Positions 39,817-48,333 of a DNA stretch of 64,000 nt are shown piece after piece (position 1 is the first letter of the stretch; each line of letters starts with the position of its first letter). The notes below the pieces were generated by a model, which was given only the letters and a program-made list of their open reading frames with translations, had not been told where the DNA came from and searched no databases. The translations under genes and the position numbers were made by a program. Location of the stretch: contig NZ_CP071060.1 in the NCBI RefSeq assembly GCF_017161445.1, positions 992,001 through 1,056,000 on the forward strand, in the 5' to 3' direction. The DNA comes from Niveibacterium microcysteis (GTDB lineage Bacteria > Pseudomonadota > Gammaproteobacteria > Burkholderiales > Rhodocyclaceae).

Positions 39817-41154
39817 ATGCACATGCATGAATTCAACGCGCGCTCATTGGCGCAAGGGCCACGCCAGCGCATTGCCGTTGTCGGCTCGGGGATCGCTGGC
39901 TTGGGTGCGGCGTGGCTGCTGCGCGAGCAGCACGATGTGGTGGTGTTTGAGGCGGCCCAGCGGCTGGGCGGGCACACCAACACGGTGGATGTCACGCTGG
40001 AAGGTGTTACGCATGGGGTGGATACCGGCTTCCTGGTATTCAACCGCCGCACCTACCCGAACCTCTGCGCGCTGTTCGCGGCGCTTGATGTACCGGTGGT
40101 CAACAGCGACATGAGCTTTGCGGTGAGCGTTGCCGAGCCCGATATCGAGTGGGCGGGCAGCAGCCTCGCCACGGTTTTCGCGCAGAAACGCAACCTAGCC
40201 CGGCCGGCCTTCTGGCGCATGCTGCAGGACATCGTGCGCTTCAATCGCGAAACGACCCGCGAGGCGCGCGAGCACGCACTGCCGCCGATATCGCTGGGCG
40301 ACTACCTCGATCGCAACGGCTATGGCGTCGAGTTCCGCGACTGGTATCTGGTACCGATGGCGGCGGCGATCTGGTCCTGCCCGCCGCGTACGATGCTTGA
40401 ATACCCGGTCGCAACCTTCCTGCAGTTCTGCCACAACCACGGGCTGCTGCAGGTGAGCGATCGGCCGCAATGGATGACGGTGAAGGGCGGCGCACGCGAG
40501 TACGTACGCCGCATCGCCGCGCAGTTGCCGGAGATCCGCCTGGGCTGCCCGGTGGGCGGTGTGCGGCGTGAGGCCGGCAAGGTGGAGCTGCTCACCGCGG
40601 GCGGCGCGGAAGTCTTCGATCAGGTGATCTTTGCCTGTCATTCCGATCAGACCCTGGCCATCCTTGGCAGTGCGGCCACGCCGCTGGAGCGCGCGGTGCT
40701 CGGGGCGGTGCGCTATCAGCCCAATCGCGCCCTACTGCACACCGACCCGGCGCTGCTGCCGCGCCGGCGTTCAACCTGGAGCGCGTGGAACTACGCCGCC
40801 AGCGCGGGCGCGTCCGCCGACCGTTCGGTCGCGGTGTCCTACCTGATCAACCAGCTCCAGCCCTTGCCATGGAAGACGCCGGTGGTGGTGTCGCTGAACC
40901 CCTTCCGCGAGCCGTCGCCGTCGCATCTGATTGCAGAAATCGACTATGCCCATCCGGTGTTCGACGCGGCCGCCGTTGCTGCGCAAGCGCATCTGCCGAT
41001 GCTGCAGGGGCGCAATCACACCTGGTTCTGCGGTGCCTGGACCGGTTATGGCTTCCATGAGGACGGCCTGAAGTCGGCGGTGGACGTGTGCAGCGTGCTG
41101 GGTGCGGTCGCGCCGTGGAAGGCCGAGCCAGTGCGCGTCGAGGCGCGTGCATGA
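39817..41154 (+). CDS. FAD-dependent oxidoreductase, COG2907/amine-oxidase-like
   Basis: A 445-residue flavoprotein with a Rossmann FAD-binding motif (IAVVGSGIAGLGAAWLL), the RLGGHTNTVDV segment after the second strand, and a C-terminal FAD-binding region (FCGAWTGYGFHEDG). The ATG at 39817 is preferred over upstream in-frame starts inside the peroxidase gene. Homologous families occur beside Cfa-like methyltransferases in singlet-oxygen or light-induced operons, for example in Rhodobacter sphaeroides, where such genes are linked to furan fatty acid formation. Substrate here is an inference. It overlaps the DUF1365 gene (ATGA). Confidence 0.85.
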   Translation: MHMHEFNARSLAQGPRQRIAVVGSGIAGLGAAWLLREQHDVVVFEAAQRLGGHTNTVDVTLEGVTHGVDTGFLVFNRRTYPNLCALFAALDVPVVNSDMSFAVSVAEPDIEWAGSSLATVFAQKRNLARPAFWRMLQDIVRFNRETTREAREHALPPISLGDYLDRNGYGVEFRDWYLVPMAAAIWSCPPRTMLEYPVATFLQFCHNHGLLQVSDRPQWMTVKGGAREYVRRIAAQLPEIRLGCPVGGVRREAGKVELLTAGGAEVFDQVIFACHSDQTLAILGSAATPLERAVLGAVRYQPNRALLHTDPALLPRRRSTWSAWNYAASAGASADRSVAVSYLINQLQPLPWKTPVVVSLNPFREPSPSHLIAEIDYAHPVFDAAAVAAQAHLPMLQGRNHTWFCGAWTGYGFHEDGLKSAVDVCSVLGAVAPWKAEPVRVEARA

Positions 41155-41924
41155 GAGCGGACACCGCTCCGCGGCTGTGCCTGGGGGGCGTGATGCACGC
41201 TCGCCATTGGCCGGTCATGCACCGCTTTGCCTATCCGCTGGCCTGGGTGCGCCTGCCGCTTTCGCGTCTGCACGAGGCGGGCAACGTGCTATTTGGCGTC
41301 GAGCGTGCTCGCCTGTTCTCGTTCCGTTATCGTGATCATGGTGCGCGCGACGGCAGCCCGCTGCTGCCCTGGATTCGCGCGCTGCTGGCTCAGCATGGGT
41401 TGGCCGAGGCCTGTAACGGCGAAGTCGTGCTGCAGACCTTTCCGCGCCTGATGGGCTTTGTCTTCAACCCGGTCAGCTTCTGGTTCTGCCATGACCGGGC
41501 GGGGGTGTTGCGCGCGGTGCTGTGCGAGGTGAACAACACCTTCGGCGAGCGTCACAACTACCTGGTCGCGCATCCGGACGCGCGCCCGATCGTGAGTGGC
41601 GACAGCTTCCGCTCGAGCAAGGTCTTTCATGTATCGCCGTTCTTCCCGGTGCGCGGGGAGTACCGATTCCGATTCGCCGAGCGCGGTAGCGTCGCGAGTG
41701 TGGCGATCGATCTTTTCGACGCTGGCCGCCATCAGCTGACGACCCGCATGTCAGGCCGCGCCGAGGCGTTGTCGGCGCCGGGACTGATGCGCGTGGCCCT
41801 GCGTTTTCCGTTCATGACGCTGGGCGTGGTCGCCCGTATCCATTGGCAGGCGCTGAAGCTGTTCCTCAAGCGCGTGCCCTTTCACCGCAAACCCGTTCCG
41901 CCTCTCAAGGAGACGACATCATGA
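41151..41924 (+). CDS. DUF1365 family protein
   Basis: A 257-residue protein with the DUF1365 pattern: GGVMHARHWPVMHRFAYPL at the start, RLMGFVFNPVSFWFCHD, EVNNTFGERHNY, KVFHVSPFFPV and a C-terminal hydrophobic IHWQALKLFLK. Function unknown, but the family is nearly always found between COG2907 oxidoreductases and Cfa-like methyltransferases, as here. Both ends overlap neighbours by the ATGA arrangement. Confidence 0.88.
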   Translation: MRADTAPRLCLGGVMHARHWPVMHRFAYPLAWVRLPLSRLHEAGNVLFGVERARLFSFRYRDHGARDGSPLLPWIRALLAQHGLAEACNGEVVLQTFPRLMGFVFNPVSFWFCHDRAGVLRAVLCEVNNTFGERHNYLVAHPDARPIVSGDSFRSSKVFHVSPFFPVRGEYRFRFAERGSVASVAIDLFDAGRHQLTTRMSGRAEALSAPGLMRVALRFPFMTLGVVARIHWQALKLFLKRVPFHRKPVPPLKETTS

Positions 41925-43135
41925 GCGCGATCGAAAATACGCTCGCTTCCCGCATCGACCTGTTGCCGGGCGCCGCGAACGCGGTGCTGAAGATGCTCGG
42001 CGCGATGCGTGGCGGCAGCCTGGACATCACCCTGCCGAACTCCGAGCGGGTGAACGTGGGCGAAGGCCACCGCGTTGCGAGCCTGGAGATTCGTGATTGG
42101 GGCGTGTTCGAGACGCTGATCAGCAAGGGCTCGATCGGCTTTGCGGAAGACTTCGTCAACGGGCTCTGGCGCACCGACAACCTCGCCGCGCTGCTCACGC
42201 TCTCGGCGCAGAACCGCGATGCGATGAGCCGTGCGATTCATGGCAACGCGCTGCGTTTGCTCGGCTACAAGATCTGGCATTCGCTGCGTGCAAACACCCG
42301 CAAGGGCGCGCGCCGCAACATCGAGGCGCACTACGATCTGGGTAACGATTTCTACCAGCTCTGGCTGGACGAAACGATGACCTACTCCAGCGCGCTATTC
42401 GCCGAGCCGCACCAGCCGTTGGCCGAAGCTCAGCGCGCCAAGTACCGCCGGATTCTCGAACAGCTCGGCGCCAAGCCCGGCCAGCGCATCCTCGAAGTGG
42501 GCTGTGGCTGGGGTGGCTTTGCCGAGATCGCGACGCTCGAATATGGCTGCGAGGTATTGGGGCTCACGCTGTCACCGGCCCAGCTCAAGTTCGCGCGCGA
42601 ACGGGCCGAACGCGGCGGCTTTGGCGAACTCGCCGCGTTTGAGTTGTGTGACTACCGCGACGTGCGCGGCCACTACGACCATATCGTATCGATCGAGATG
42701 TATGAGGCGGTGGGTGAACGCTTCTGGCCGTCTTACTTCCAGCAACTGCGCGACCGCGTAGCGCCCGGCGGGCGGGTCGTGATCCAGGCGATCACGATCG
42801 AGGATTCGTTGTTCGGCTTCTACCGCAAGAACCCGGACTTCATTCAGCGCTACATCTTCCCGGGCGGAATGCTCGCGTCGCCGGAGCGTATCCGCAAGCA
42901 GGCGGCCAAGGCGGGGCTCGAGGTGGTGGACGACCTCGCGTTCGGGCTTGACTACGCGCGCACGCTGGCAATCTGGCATGAGCGTTTCAACGCGGTGCGC
43001 GAACAGGTTGCGGCGCAGGGCTTCGACGAGCGCTTCATGCGCCTGTGGCAGTTCTACCTCGCCTACTGCGAGGCGGGCTTCCGCGCGGGCTCCACCGATG
43101 TGCACCACTACACCTTCGCCGCCGCACCGGCCTGA
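41921..43135 (+). CDS. cfa: cyclopropane-fatty-acyl-phospholipid synthase-like SAM methyltransferase
   Basis: A 404-residue SAM-dependent methyltransferase of the mycolic acid/cyclopropane synthase family: SAM motif LEVGCGWGGFAE near residue 190, YDLGNDFYQLWLDETMTYS, EMYEAVGERFW and IFPGGMLAS. Acts on double bonds of membrane phospholipid acyl chains, giving cyclopropane or methyl-branched chains. In its operon with a flavin oxidoreductase it could make methylated or furan fatty acids rather than plain cyclopropanes. AAGGAGACGACATC precedes the ATG, which overlaps the DUF1365 stop. Confidence 0.9.
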   Translation: MSAIENTLASRIDLLPGAANAVLKMLGAMRGGSLDITLPNSERVNVGEGHRVASLEIRDWGVFETLISKGSIGFAEDFVNGLWRTDNLAALLTLSAQNRDAMSRAIHGNALRLLGYKIWHSLRANTRKGARRNIEAHYDLGNDFYQLWLDETMTYSSALFAEPHQPLAEAQRAKYRRILEQLGAKPGQRILEVGCGWGGFAEIATLEYGCEVLGLTLSPAQLKFARERAERGGFGELAAFELCDYRDVRGHYDHIVSIEMYEAVGERFWPSYFQQLRDRVAPGGRVVIQAITIEDSLFGFYRKNPDFIQRYIFPGGMLASPERIRKQAAKAGLEVVDDLAFGLDYARTLAIWHERFNAVREQVAAQGFDERFMRLWQFYLAYCEAGFRAGSTDVHHYTFAAAPA

Positions 43136-43142
43136 GCGGATC

Positions 43143-43685
43143 ATGCGCGCCATCCGCTGCTTCCTGATCCTGCTGGCTGTGAGCCTGGGCTTGCCGCTCG
43201 CGGCCAACGAAGGCGCGCGCGCCTTGCCCGAGGCGCTGCGCAGCCAGACGAGCGAGTGGCGGCCGCTTGGCGCCGGAGAGATGACCTGGTTCGGCCTGCG
43301 CCTGTACGACGCGCAGTTATGGACGGCGGGGCCCAGCTTCCGAGGCGCCTCGCCTTACGCGCTGGCGCTGACCTACGCGCGCGATTTCTCGGCCGAACGC
43401 CTGGTTGATACCAGCGTGGAAGAAATGCGCCGACTGGGCATGCGTGACGAAGCGACGTTGGAGCGCTGGCGTGCCGAACTGGCGCGCGTGTTTCCCGATG
43501 TGCGCAAGGGCGATGTGATCGTGGGCGTGCACTGGCCCGATCGCGGCGCGGCCTTCTACCACCGCGGCCAGCTTACCGGCGAGGTGCGCGATCCGGCCTT
43601 TGCGCGGGCGTTCTTCGGCATCTGGCTTGACCCGCGCACCCGCGCGCCGGAGTTGCGCTCCCGCTTGCTTGGCAGCGCGTTATGA
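43143..43685 (+). CDS. chalcone-isomerase-like periplasmic protein
   Basis: A 180-residue protein with a signal peptide (FLILLAVSLGLPLAA) and the bacterial chalcone-isomerase-like fold pattern (MTWFGLRLYDAQLW, YARDFSAERL, VGVHWPDRGAAFYH, ARAFFGIWLDPRT). Members of this fold bind fatty acids or related ligands; catalytic function in bacteria is mostly unknown. It lies 7 bp after the Cfa-like gene and overlaps the carrier gene by 4 bp. Confidence 0.8.
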   Translation: MRAIRCFLILLAVSLGLPLAANEGARALPEALRSQTSEWRPLGAGEMTWFGLRLYDAQLWTAGPSFRGASPYALALTYARDFSAERLVDTSVEEMRRLGMRDEATLERWRAELARVFPDVRKGDVIVGVHWPDRGAAFYHRGQLTGEVRDPAFARAFFGIWLDPRTRAPELRSRLLGSAL

Positions 43686-44974
43686 CGCTTGGCATCGCGC
43701 GCGTTGCGGCAGGCGCGCCGGCGTCGCTCGCACGTCTGTTGGCGTACGGCGCGCTGGCGGTGCCACTCGCCTTCGCGGCATTGCCGATGTATGTGCATGT
43801 GCCGAAGCTCTACGCGGACACGCTTGGCCTGTCGCTCGGTGCGGTCGGGGCGGTGCTGCTGGCGGCGCGGCTGGGCGATGCGGTGGCAGATCCGCTGCTG
43901 GGGCTTTGGAGCGATCGCCTGCAGGCGCGGCGCAGGCTCACCTTGCTGGCGCTGCCGGTGCTGGCGCTGGGCATGGTCGGCTTGCTGCGACCGCCTTCAG
44001 GGGCAGGGCTGACCTGGCTCGCCGCGATGCTCGTGGTGGCGTATGCCGGCTACTCACTGGCCAGCGTGAACTACGCGGCCTGGGGGGCAGAGGCTGGCTG
44101 CGATGCCGGCGAGCGCACGCGCTTGACTGCTGCGCGCGAAGGCTGTGCGCTGCTGGGCGTGGTGCTGGCGTCGGCGCTGCCCGAACTGCTTGCGCCAGAT
44201 CAGGCGCAGGGGCTCGTGCGGCTGCTGTGGGTGTTCATTCCGCTGCTTGGCCTGGCCGCGTTGCTCAGCGCACGCTTCGCACCCTTGCCGCGCGCGCAGC
44301 TGCATGCGCCCGGCACCGTCGGCCGCTTTGAGCAGGCGATTGCGCCGTTGCGGGACCGACCGGTGCGCGCTCTGATGGCGATCTTCGCCCTCAACGGTAT
44401 CGCGGCGGCAATTCCGGCAACGCTGTTCCTGTTCTTTGTGGCGGACGTGCTGGCGCGCGAGCGCTTGTCGGGGCTGTTCCTCGCCACCTACTTTGTCAGC
44501 GGCGCGCTGATCCTGCCGTTCTGGGTCCGCCTCGCTACGCGCATCGGCAAGGTGCCAGCCTGGTTTGCGTCAATGTTGCTCGCGGTACTGGCGTTCGGCT
44601 GGGCGGTGACGCTGGGTGAGGGCGATGTGATCGCCTTCCTCGTGATCTGCGTGATGTCCGGCATCGCGCTGGGTGCGGACATCACGTTTCCGCCCGCGCT
44701 GCTGGCCGATCTGCTGGCACGCCCGGCGCGCGCCGCGGCGGGTGGCATCTACTTCGGCTGGTGGAACCTCGTCACCAAACTCAATCTCGCGCTCGCTGCG
44801 GGCGTCGCGCTGCCCTTGCTCGATTGGCTTGGTTACCGCCCGGGCGCACGCGACGCGGGTGCCTTGCTCGCGCTGGCCGCGGTGTATGCCGTGTTGCCGA
44901 TCGCGCTGAAATGCGCCGCCGCTGCGCTCTTGTGGCGGCTTCGAAAGCATGTGGAACCTGAAGGAGCTTCCTGA
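43682..44974 (+). CDS. MFS transporter, GPH (MFS_2) type
   Basis: A 430-residue membrane protein with 12 predicted helices and the sodium/sugar (GPH) symporter motif after the second helix (DAVADPLLGLWSDRLQARRR) and NYAAWGAEAG. Family members carry sugars or, as in MFSD2-type relatives, lysolipids. In this operon a lipid-related substrate is possible but unproven. The start overlaps the previous stop by 4 bp. Confidence 0.85.
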   Translation: MTLGIARVAAGAPASLARLLAYGALAVPLAFAALPMYVHVPKLYADTLGLSLGAVGAVLLAARLGDAVADPLLGLWSDRLQARRRLTLLALPVLALGMVGLLRPPSGAGLTWLAAMLVVAYAGYSLASVNYAAWGAEAGCDAGERTRLTAAREGCALLGVVLASALPELLAPDQAQGLVRLLWVFIPLLGLAALLSARFAPLPRAQLHAPGTVGRFEQAIAPLRDRPVRALMAIFALNGIAAAIPATLFLFFVADVLARERLSGLFLATYFVSGALILPFWVRLATRIGKVPAWFASMLLAVLAFGWAVTLGEGDVIAFLVICVMSGIALGADITFPPALLADLLARPARAAAGGIYFGWWNLVTKLNLALAAGVALPLLDWLGYRPGARDAGALLALAAVYAVLPIALKCAAAALLWRLRKHVEPEGAS

Positions 44975-45498
44975 TGAAGACTTGGCTGATCGCGGCCATG
45001 ACGGCGCTGGTGCTTGGCGGCTGTTCCAGCGTCGATATCGCGGACTACCGCAACGAGAAACCGCAGCTCGATCTGGCGCACTACTTCGACGGTACCGTCG
45101 ACGCGTGGGGTGTGTTTCAGGACCGTTCCGGCAAGGTGGCGAAGCGCTTTAAGGTGACGATAGCCGCGCAGTGGCGCGGCGAGGTCGGTACGCTCGACGA
45201 ACACTTCGAATACTCGGATGGCAGCACGCAACGCCGCGTGTGGACCGTGACAAAGCTGGCGGACGGCCGATACACTGGCCGTGCTGACGATGTGGTGGGT
45301 GAGGCGATCGGTGAGGCGCAGGGCAACGCCCTTCGCTGGCGCTATACGATGGCCTTGCCGGTGGATGGCAGCGTCTATCACGTCGCCTTCGACGACTGGA
45401 TGTTCCTGATGGATGACAAGACGATGCTGAACCGGTCCTTCATGACCAAGTTTGGTGTCGAGCTCGGGCAGGTGACGCTGAGCTTTCGCAAGCGTTAG
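44974..45498 (+). CDS. DUF3833 lipoprotein
   Basis: A 174-residue predicted lipoprotein: signal peptide with lipobox LGGC (C17), then the DUF3833 pattern (HYFDGTVDAWGVFQDRSG, FKVTIAAQW, HFEYSDG, DDWMFLMDDKTMLNRSFMTKFG). Lipocalin-like beta-barrel family of unknown function often found in this same operon type. The ATG overlaps the MFS gene stop by one base (TGATG). Confidence 0.88.
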   Translation: MKTWLIAAMTALVLGGCSSVDIADYRNEKPQLDLAHYFDGTVDAWGVFQDRSGKVAKRFKVTIAAQWRGEVGTLDEHFEYSDGSTQRRVWTVTKLADGRYTGRADDVVGEAIGEAQGNALRWRYTMALPVDGSVYHVAFDDWMFLMDDKTMLNRSFMTKFGVELGQVTLSFRKR

Positions 45499-45507
45499 CA
45501 GGTACAC

Positions 45508-46281
45508 ATGGCGATGAATCAGCCGATTCGTGACTGGCGCGGCAAGCGTGTGTGGATCGTCGGTGCTTCGACGGGAATCGGCGCAGCCCTAGCGGAATCG
45601 CTTGCGGAGCAGGGCGCTCATCTTGCGCTGTCGGCCCGGCGCGCGGAGCGTTTGCGCGTCTTCGCCGCTCGTTTCCCCGGCAGCATCGCGATACCACTCG
45701 ATGTGGCCGAACATGCCACCTTGCTGCCCGCGGTGTTGCAGCTGCTCGACCTGTGGGGTGGCATCGACGTGGTCGTCTTCAATGCCGGCACCTACACGCC
45801 GATGCATGCGTGGGACCTCACCGTCGAAGGCGCACGCACGACGATCGAGATCAACCTTATGGGCGTCATCAACGGCGTTGCGGCCATCGCGCCGCAACTG
45901 CTGCAACAGGGCGAAGGCGCCATCGTGATTGTTGGCAGTGTCGCCGGCTACCGCGGCTTGCCCAAGGCGCTGGCCTACGGGGCATCGAAGGCCGGCGTGA
46001 TCAACTTCGCCGAGTCGCTCTACATGGACCTCGCGCCGCGCGGCGTGAGCGTCTTTCTGGTGAACCCGGGATTCGTCGAAACACCGCTCACCGCGCAGAA
46101 CAAGTTCCGCATGCCGGCACTGATCACTGCGGCCGAGGCGGCCGATGCGATCCTTCGCGGCATCGCCCGCGGCCGCTTCGAGATTCACTTCCCGCGCAGG
46201 TTCACCCTGCTGCTCAAGTTCCTGCGCTTGCTCCCTGAATGGCTCTACCTGCGTGCGGTGCGGCGCGCGACTGGCGCATGA
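45508..46281 (+). CDS. short-chain dehydrogenase/reductase
   Basis: A 257-residue classical SDR: NAD(P)-binding VGASTGIGAALAE, NAG motif in VFNAGTYTP, catalytic S in VGSVAGYRG and YxxxK in YGASKAG, plus a C-terminal hydrophobic RFTLLLKFLRLLPEWLYL that may associate with membrane. Reduces or oxidises a carbonyl/hydroxyl of an unknown, possibly lipid, substrate. It follows the DUF3833 gene after 9 bp and overlaps the NTF2-like gene (ATGA). Confidence 0.9.
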   Translation: MAMNQPIRDWRGKRVWIVGASTGIGAALAESLAEQGAHLALSARRAERLRVFAARFPGSIAIPLDVAEHATLLPAVLQLLDLWGGIDVVVFNAGTYTPMHAWDLTVEGARTTIEINLMGVINGVAAIAPQLLQQGEGAIVIVGSVAGYRGLPKALAYGASKAGVINFAESLYMDLAPRGVSVFLVNPGFVETPLTAQNKFRMPALITAAEAADAILRGIARGRFEIHFPRRFTLLLKFLRLLPEWLYLRAVRRATGA

Positions 46282-46715
46282 GCACCCAGTCAGCGCTCGA
46301 CGCGCTGGTTGATGCCTACGAGAGGCTGACGCTGGACAGCGTGGACGCGCTCGCCGCGCGCTATGCCACGGAAGCGAGCTTCAAGGACCCGTTCAACGAG
46401 GTGGTCGGACGCGCGGCAATTGCCCGCGTGTTCCGGCACATGTTCGAGCAGGTGGATGTGCCGCGGTTCATCGTGACGGGAAGATTCCCGGCGGAGGGCG
46501 CGGCGATGCTGACTTGGGAGTTCCACCTGCGCTTCCGCGGCGAGTCCGCGGAGCGCGTGATTCGCGGTGCGAGCCACCTGTGCTTCGATGCGCAGGGGCT
46601 GGTCACGATGCACCGCGACTACTGGGATGCGGCTGAGGAGTTGTATGCCCAGCTGCCGGTGCTGGGCGCCTTGATGCGTTTTCTGCGGCGCCGGCTGGCG
46701 ACGCCGCAGGCCTGA
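46278..46715 (+). CDS. NTF2-like (SnoaL-type) protein
   Basis: A 145-residue protein with the NTF2/SnoaL cone fold pattern (ALDALVDAYERLTLDSVDALAARYATEASFKDPFNEVVGR, FRHMFEQVDVP, WEFHLRF, VTMHRDYWDAAEELY). Such proteins act as small isomerases, hydrolases or binding proteins. It is the last gene of the operon and converges on the formate channel gene with only 4 bp between stop codons and no terminator between. Confidence 0.8.
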   Translation: MSTQSALDALVDAYERLTLDSVDALAARYATEASFKDPFNEVVGRAAIARVFRHMFEQVDVPRFIVTGRFPAEGAAMLTWEFHLRFRGESAERVIRGASHLCFDAQGLVTMHRDYWDAAEELYAQLPVLGALMRFLRRRLATPQA

Positions 46716-46719
46716 TGCC

Positions 46720-47553
46720 TCAGTGCGCGGCGGCCTTCGGGGCCTTGCGCGGCGGGGGCAGTTCGCGCGCGGCTTCGGCGGCTTCCGCCTGATCCATCGC
46801 TTCGGGGCTGAGGTAGCGGTAAGCCAGGCCGACGAACACCGCGCCACCCACCACGTTGCCGAGTGTGCTGAAGATCAGGTTGTATACCGCTTGCCCGAAG
46901 GTCAGCCCGCCGTGGCTCAGCAGCGCCATCGAGAAAGTGCCCATGTTGGCGATCGAGTGCTCGAAGCCGAGGTAGAGGAAGATGAACACGACGAGGATCA
47001 TCGCCACGATCTTCGCGAGGTCTTCCTTCAACTGTAGTGCGACCCACACCGCGAGGCAGACCACCCAGTTCGCGAGGATGCCCTTGAAGAAGATCACTTG
47101 CGCAGCCTGCTCGGCCTTGTGTACCGCGCCCTGGTTCAGCGCATGTTCCGGTGGCAGCGAGTCGAGCACGCCTGCGAAATAGAGCAGCGCCGTGAGCACC
47201 ACGGCCCCGATCAGGTTGCCCAGGTAGCAGACCACCCACAGGGCGACCGTCTGCGGCCAGCTCGTCTTCCCTTCGGCTGACGACACCGCGAGGTACATGT
47301 TGTTGCTGGTGAACAGCTCGGAGTTGGTGAACACGATCACCGACAGGCCGACGCCGAAGAAGAGGCTCGCCAGCACCTTGCCGAACGGCGTGTCGTGCAG
47401 GTTGTTGAGCAGCGACCAATACACCAGTACGACGATGGACAGGTACATGCCTGCCAGCACCGCGCGCATCAGGTAGCGGCCCGGGTCTTCCTTCAGCAGC
47501 GAGAATTTGCGCAATCCGCTGGCTGCGGACTTCTCGACGATCGGACGTTCCAT
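46720..47553 (-). CDS. focA: formate/nitrite transporter family channel, probably formate channel
   Basis: A 277-residue inner-membrane protein with six helices and FNT-family motifs (GVGLSVIVFTNSELFTSNN in the Omega-loop region, FKGILANWVVCLAVW, LGFEHSIANMGTFSMAL). FNT pentamers pass formate, nitrite or hydrosulfide; the position behind a formate-hydrogenlyase-type hydrogenase cluster, as focB behind E. coli hyf, argues for formate. Transcribed separately from hycI, given the 324-bp gap. Confidence 0.9.
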   Translation of the reverse strand: MERPIVEKSAASGLRKFSLLKEDPGRYLMRAVLAGMYLSIVVLVYWSLLNNLHDTPFGKVLASLFFGVGLSVIVFTNSELFTSNNMYLAVSSAEGKTSWPQTVALWVVCYLGNLIGAVVLTALLYFAGVLDSLPPEHALNQGAVHKAEQAAQVIFFKGILANWVVCLAVWVALQLKEDLAKIVAMILVVFIFLYLGFEHSIANMGTFSMALLSHGGLTFGQAVYNLIFSTLGNVVGGAVFVGLAYRYLSPEAMDQAEAAEAARELPPPRKAPKAAAH

Positions 47554-47877
47554 TTCGCTTGATTCCTTGGTTTTGTCGTCAGGGGAATGACACCGCGTGC
47601 GTTGTCATCGCAAGCAGTTTCCTTGCACTTTATGTGTCCGACTTGCTCGCGTTTGCGCTGAGTTCAGCGTTTTTGACATCCATCAGGCGTAGGGCGCGGA
47701 TCTAAAAATCGCTCTATGGGTCGATAAGCGGCGCTGTGTTCCGCTTGGGCCCACGTTGAGGTTTAGCGCGCAAATCCGCAATCCGCCACGGTGATTGGCG
47801 GTAAGCGCGAGGGCAGGCGGCCGCTGGCGCGTCGCATGGCGCGCGCGCGGGCGGTCAGGCGACGGGCCGGAGGAGGC
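47554..47877 (-). promoter_or_regulatory. leader/promoter region of focA with FNR-like site
   Basis: This 324-bp gap lies between hycI and focA, both on the minus strand. It has an 8-of-10 match to an FNR box, TTGAC-ATCC-ATCAG at 47673-47686, about 120 bp upstream of the focA start, and a possible minus-strand -10 (CATAAA, 47629-47634). A small CGCTGA-gt-TCAGCG palindrome lies next to the FNR-like site. No other gene is visible. Confidence 0.4.
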
Positions 47878-48333
47878 TCAGAGCCAGGGCAGGGCGGTGA
47901 GGTCTGCGCCGGCGACAAGCTGCGCGTGCAGCGTGGTGACGGCGTTGCGCACCGGTTCGGTCATCGGGAAACCGAAGGCGACGATGTCGGGCTGGATGCC
48001 AACGAAGAGCACCTGCGGCACCGTTTCGCGCAGCCGCTCGATCAGGAAGCTGAGCGGCAGGTTGTGCGTGGTCATGATGAACATGTCGGCGATGTTCGCA
48101 TCGTCGACCAGGCGCACCTCGCCGGGGGCGAGCGCCATGTCCGCCGCGTCCACGATCACGACGGTCTGCGGCGCGAGCGCCTGCACCTGATGTGCGACGT
48201 TCTCCGGCGCGGAGCCGCCGTCGATCGCCGCCCAGCCGCTGGCGGGCGCGTTCGTGAGCAGTTCGGCCAGCAGCGGGCCGACGCCGTCGTCGCCCATCAT
48301 GCTGTTGCCGACGGTGAGGATCAGGTCAGGCAT
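47878..48333 (-). CDS. hycI: hydrogenase 3/4 maturation endopeptidase
   Basis: A 151-residue nickel-dependent protease that removes the C-terminal extension of the hydrogenase large subunit after nickel insertion. It reads like E. coli HycI along its length: VGNSMMGDDGVGPLLAEL, IDGGSAPEN, IVDAADMALAPGEVR, MTTHNLPLSFL, GIQPDIVAFGFPM. The metal-binding Asp residues of the family are present. It overlaps hyfJ by 8 bp, so it is part of the hyf operon; in E. coli hycI belongs to the hyc operon instead. Confidence 0.95.
   Translation of the reverse strand: MPDLILTVGNSMMGDDGVGPLLAELLTNAPASGWAAIDGGSAPENVAHQVQALAPQTVVIVDAADMALAPGEVRLVDDANIADMFIMTTHNLPLSFLIERLRETVPQVLFVGIQPDIVAFGFPMTEPVRNAVTTLHAQLVAGADLTALPWL

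Noticed and set aside
47653..47676. Terminator-like CGCTGA-gt-TCAGCG-TTTTT on the plus strand
   Set aside because: No plus-strand gene ends nearby, and the loop of two bases is too tight for a good terminator.
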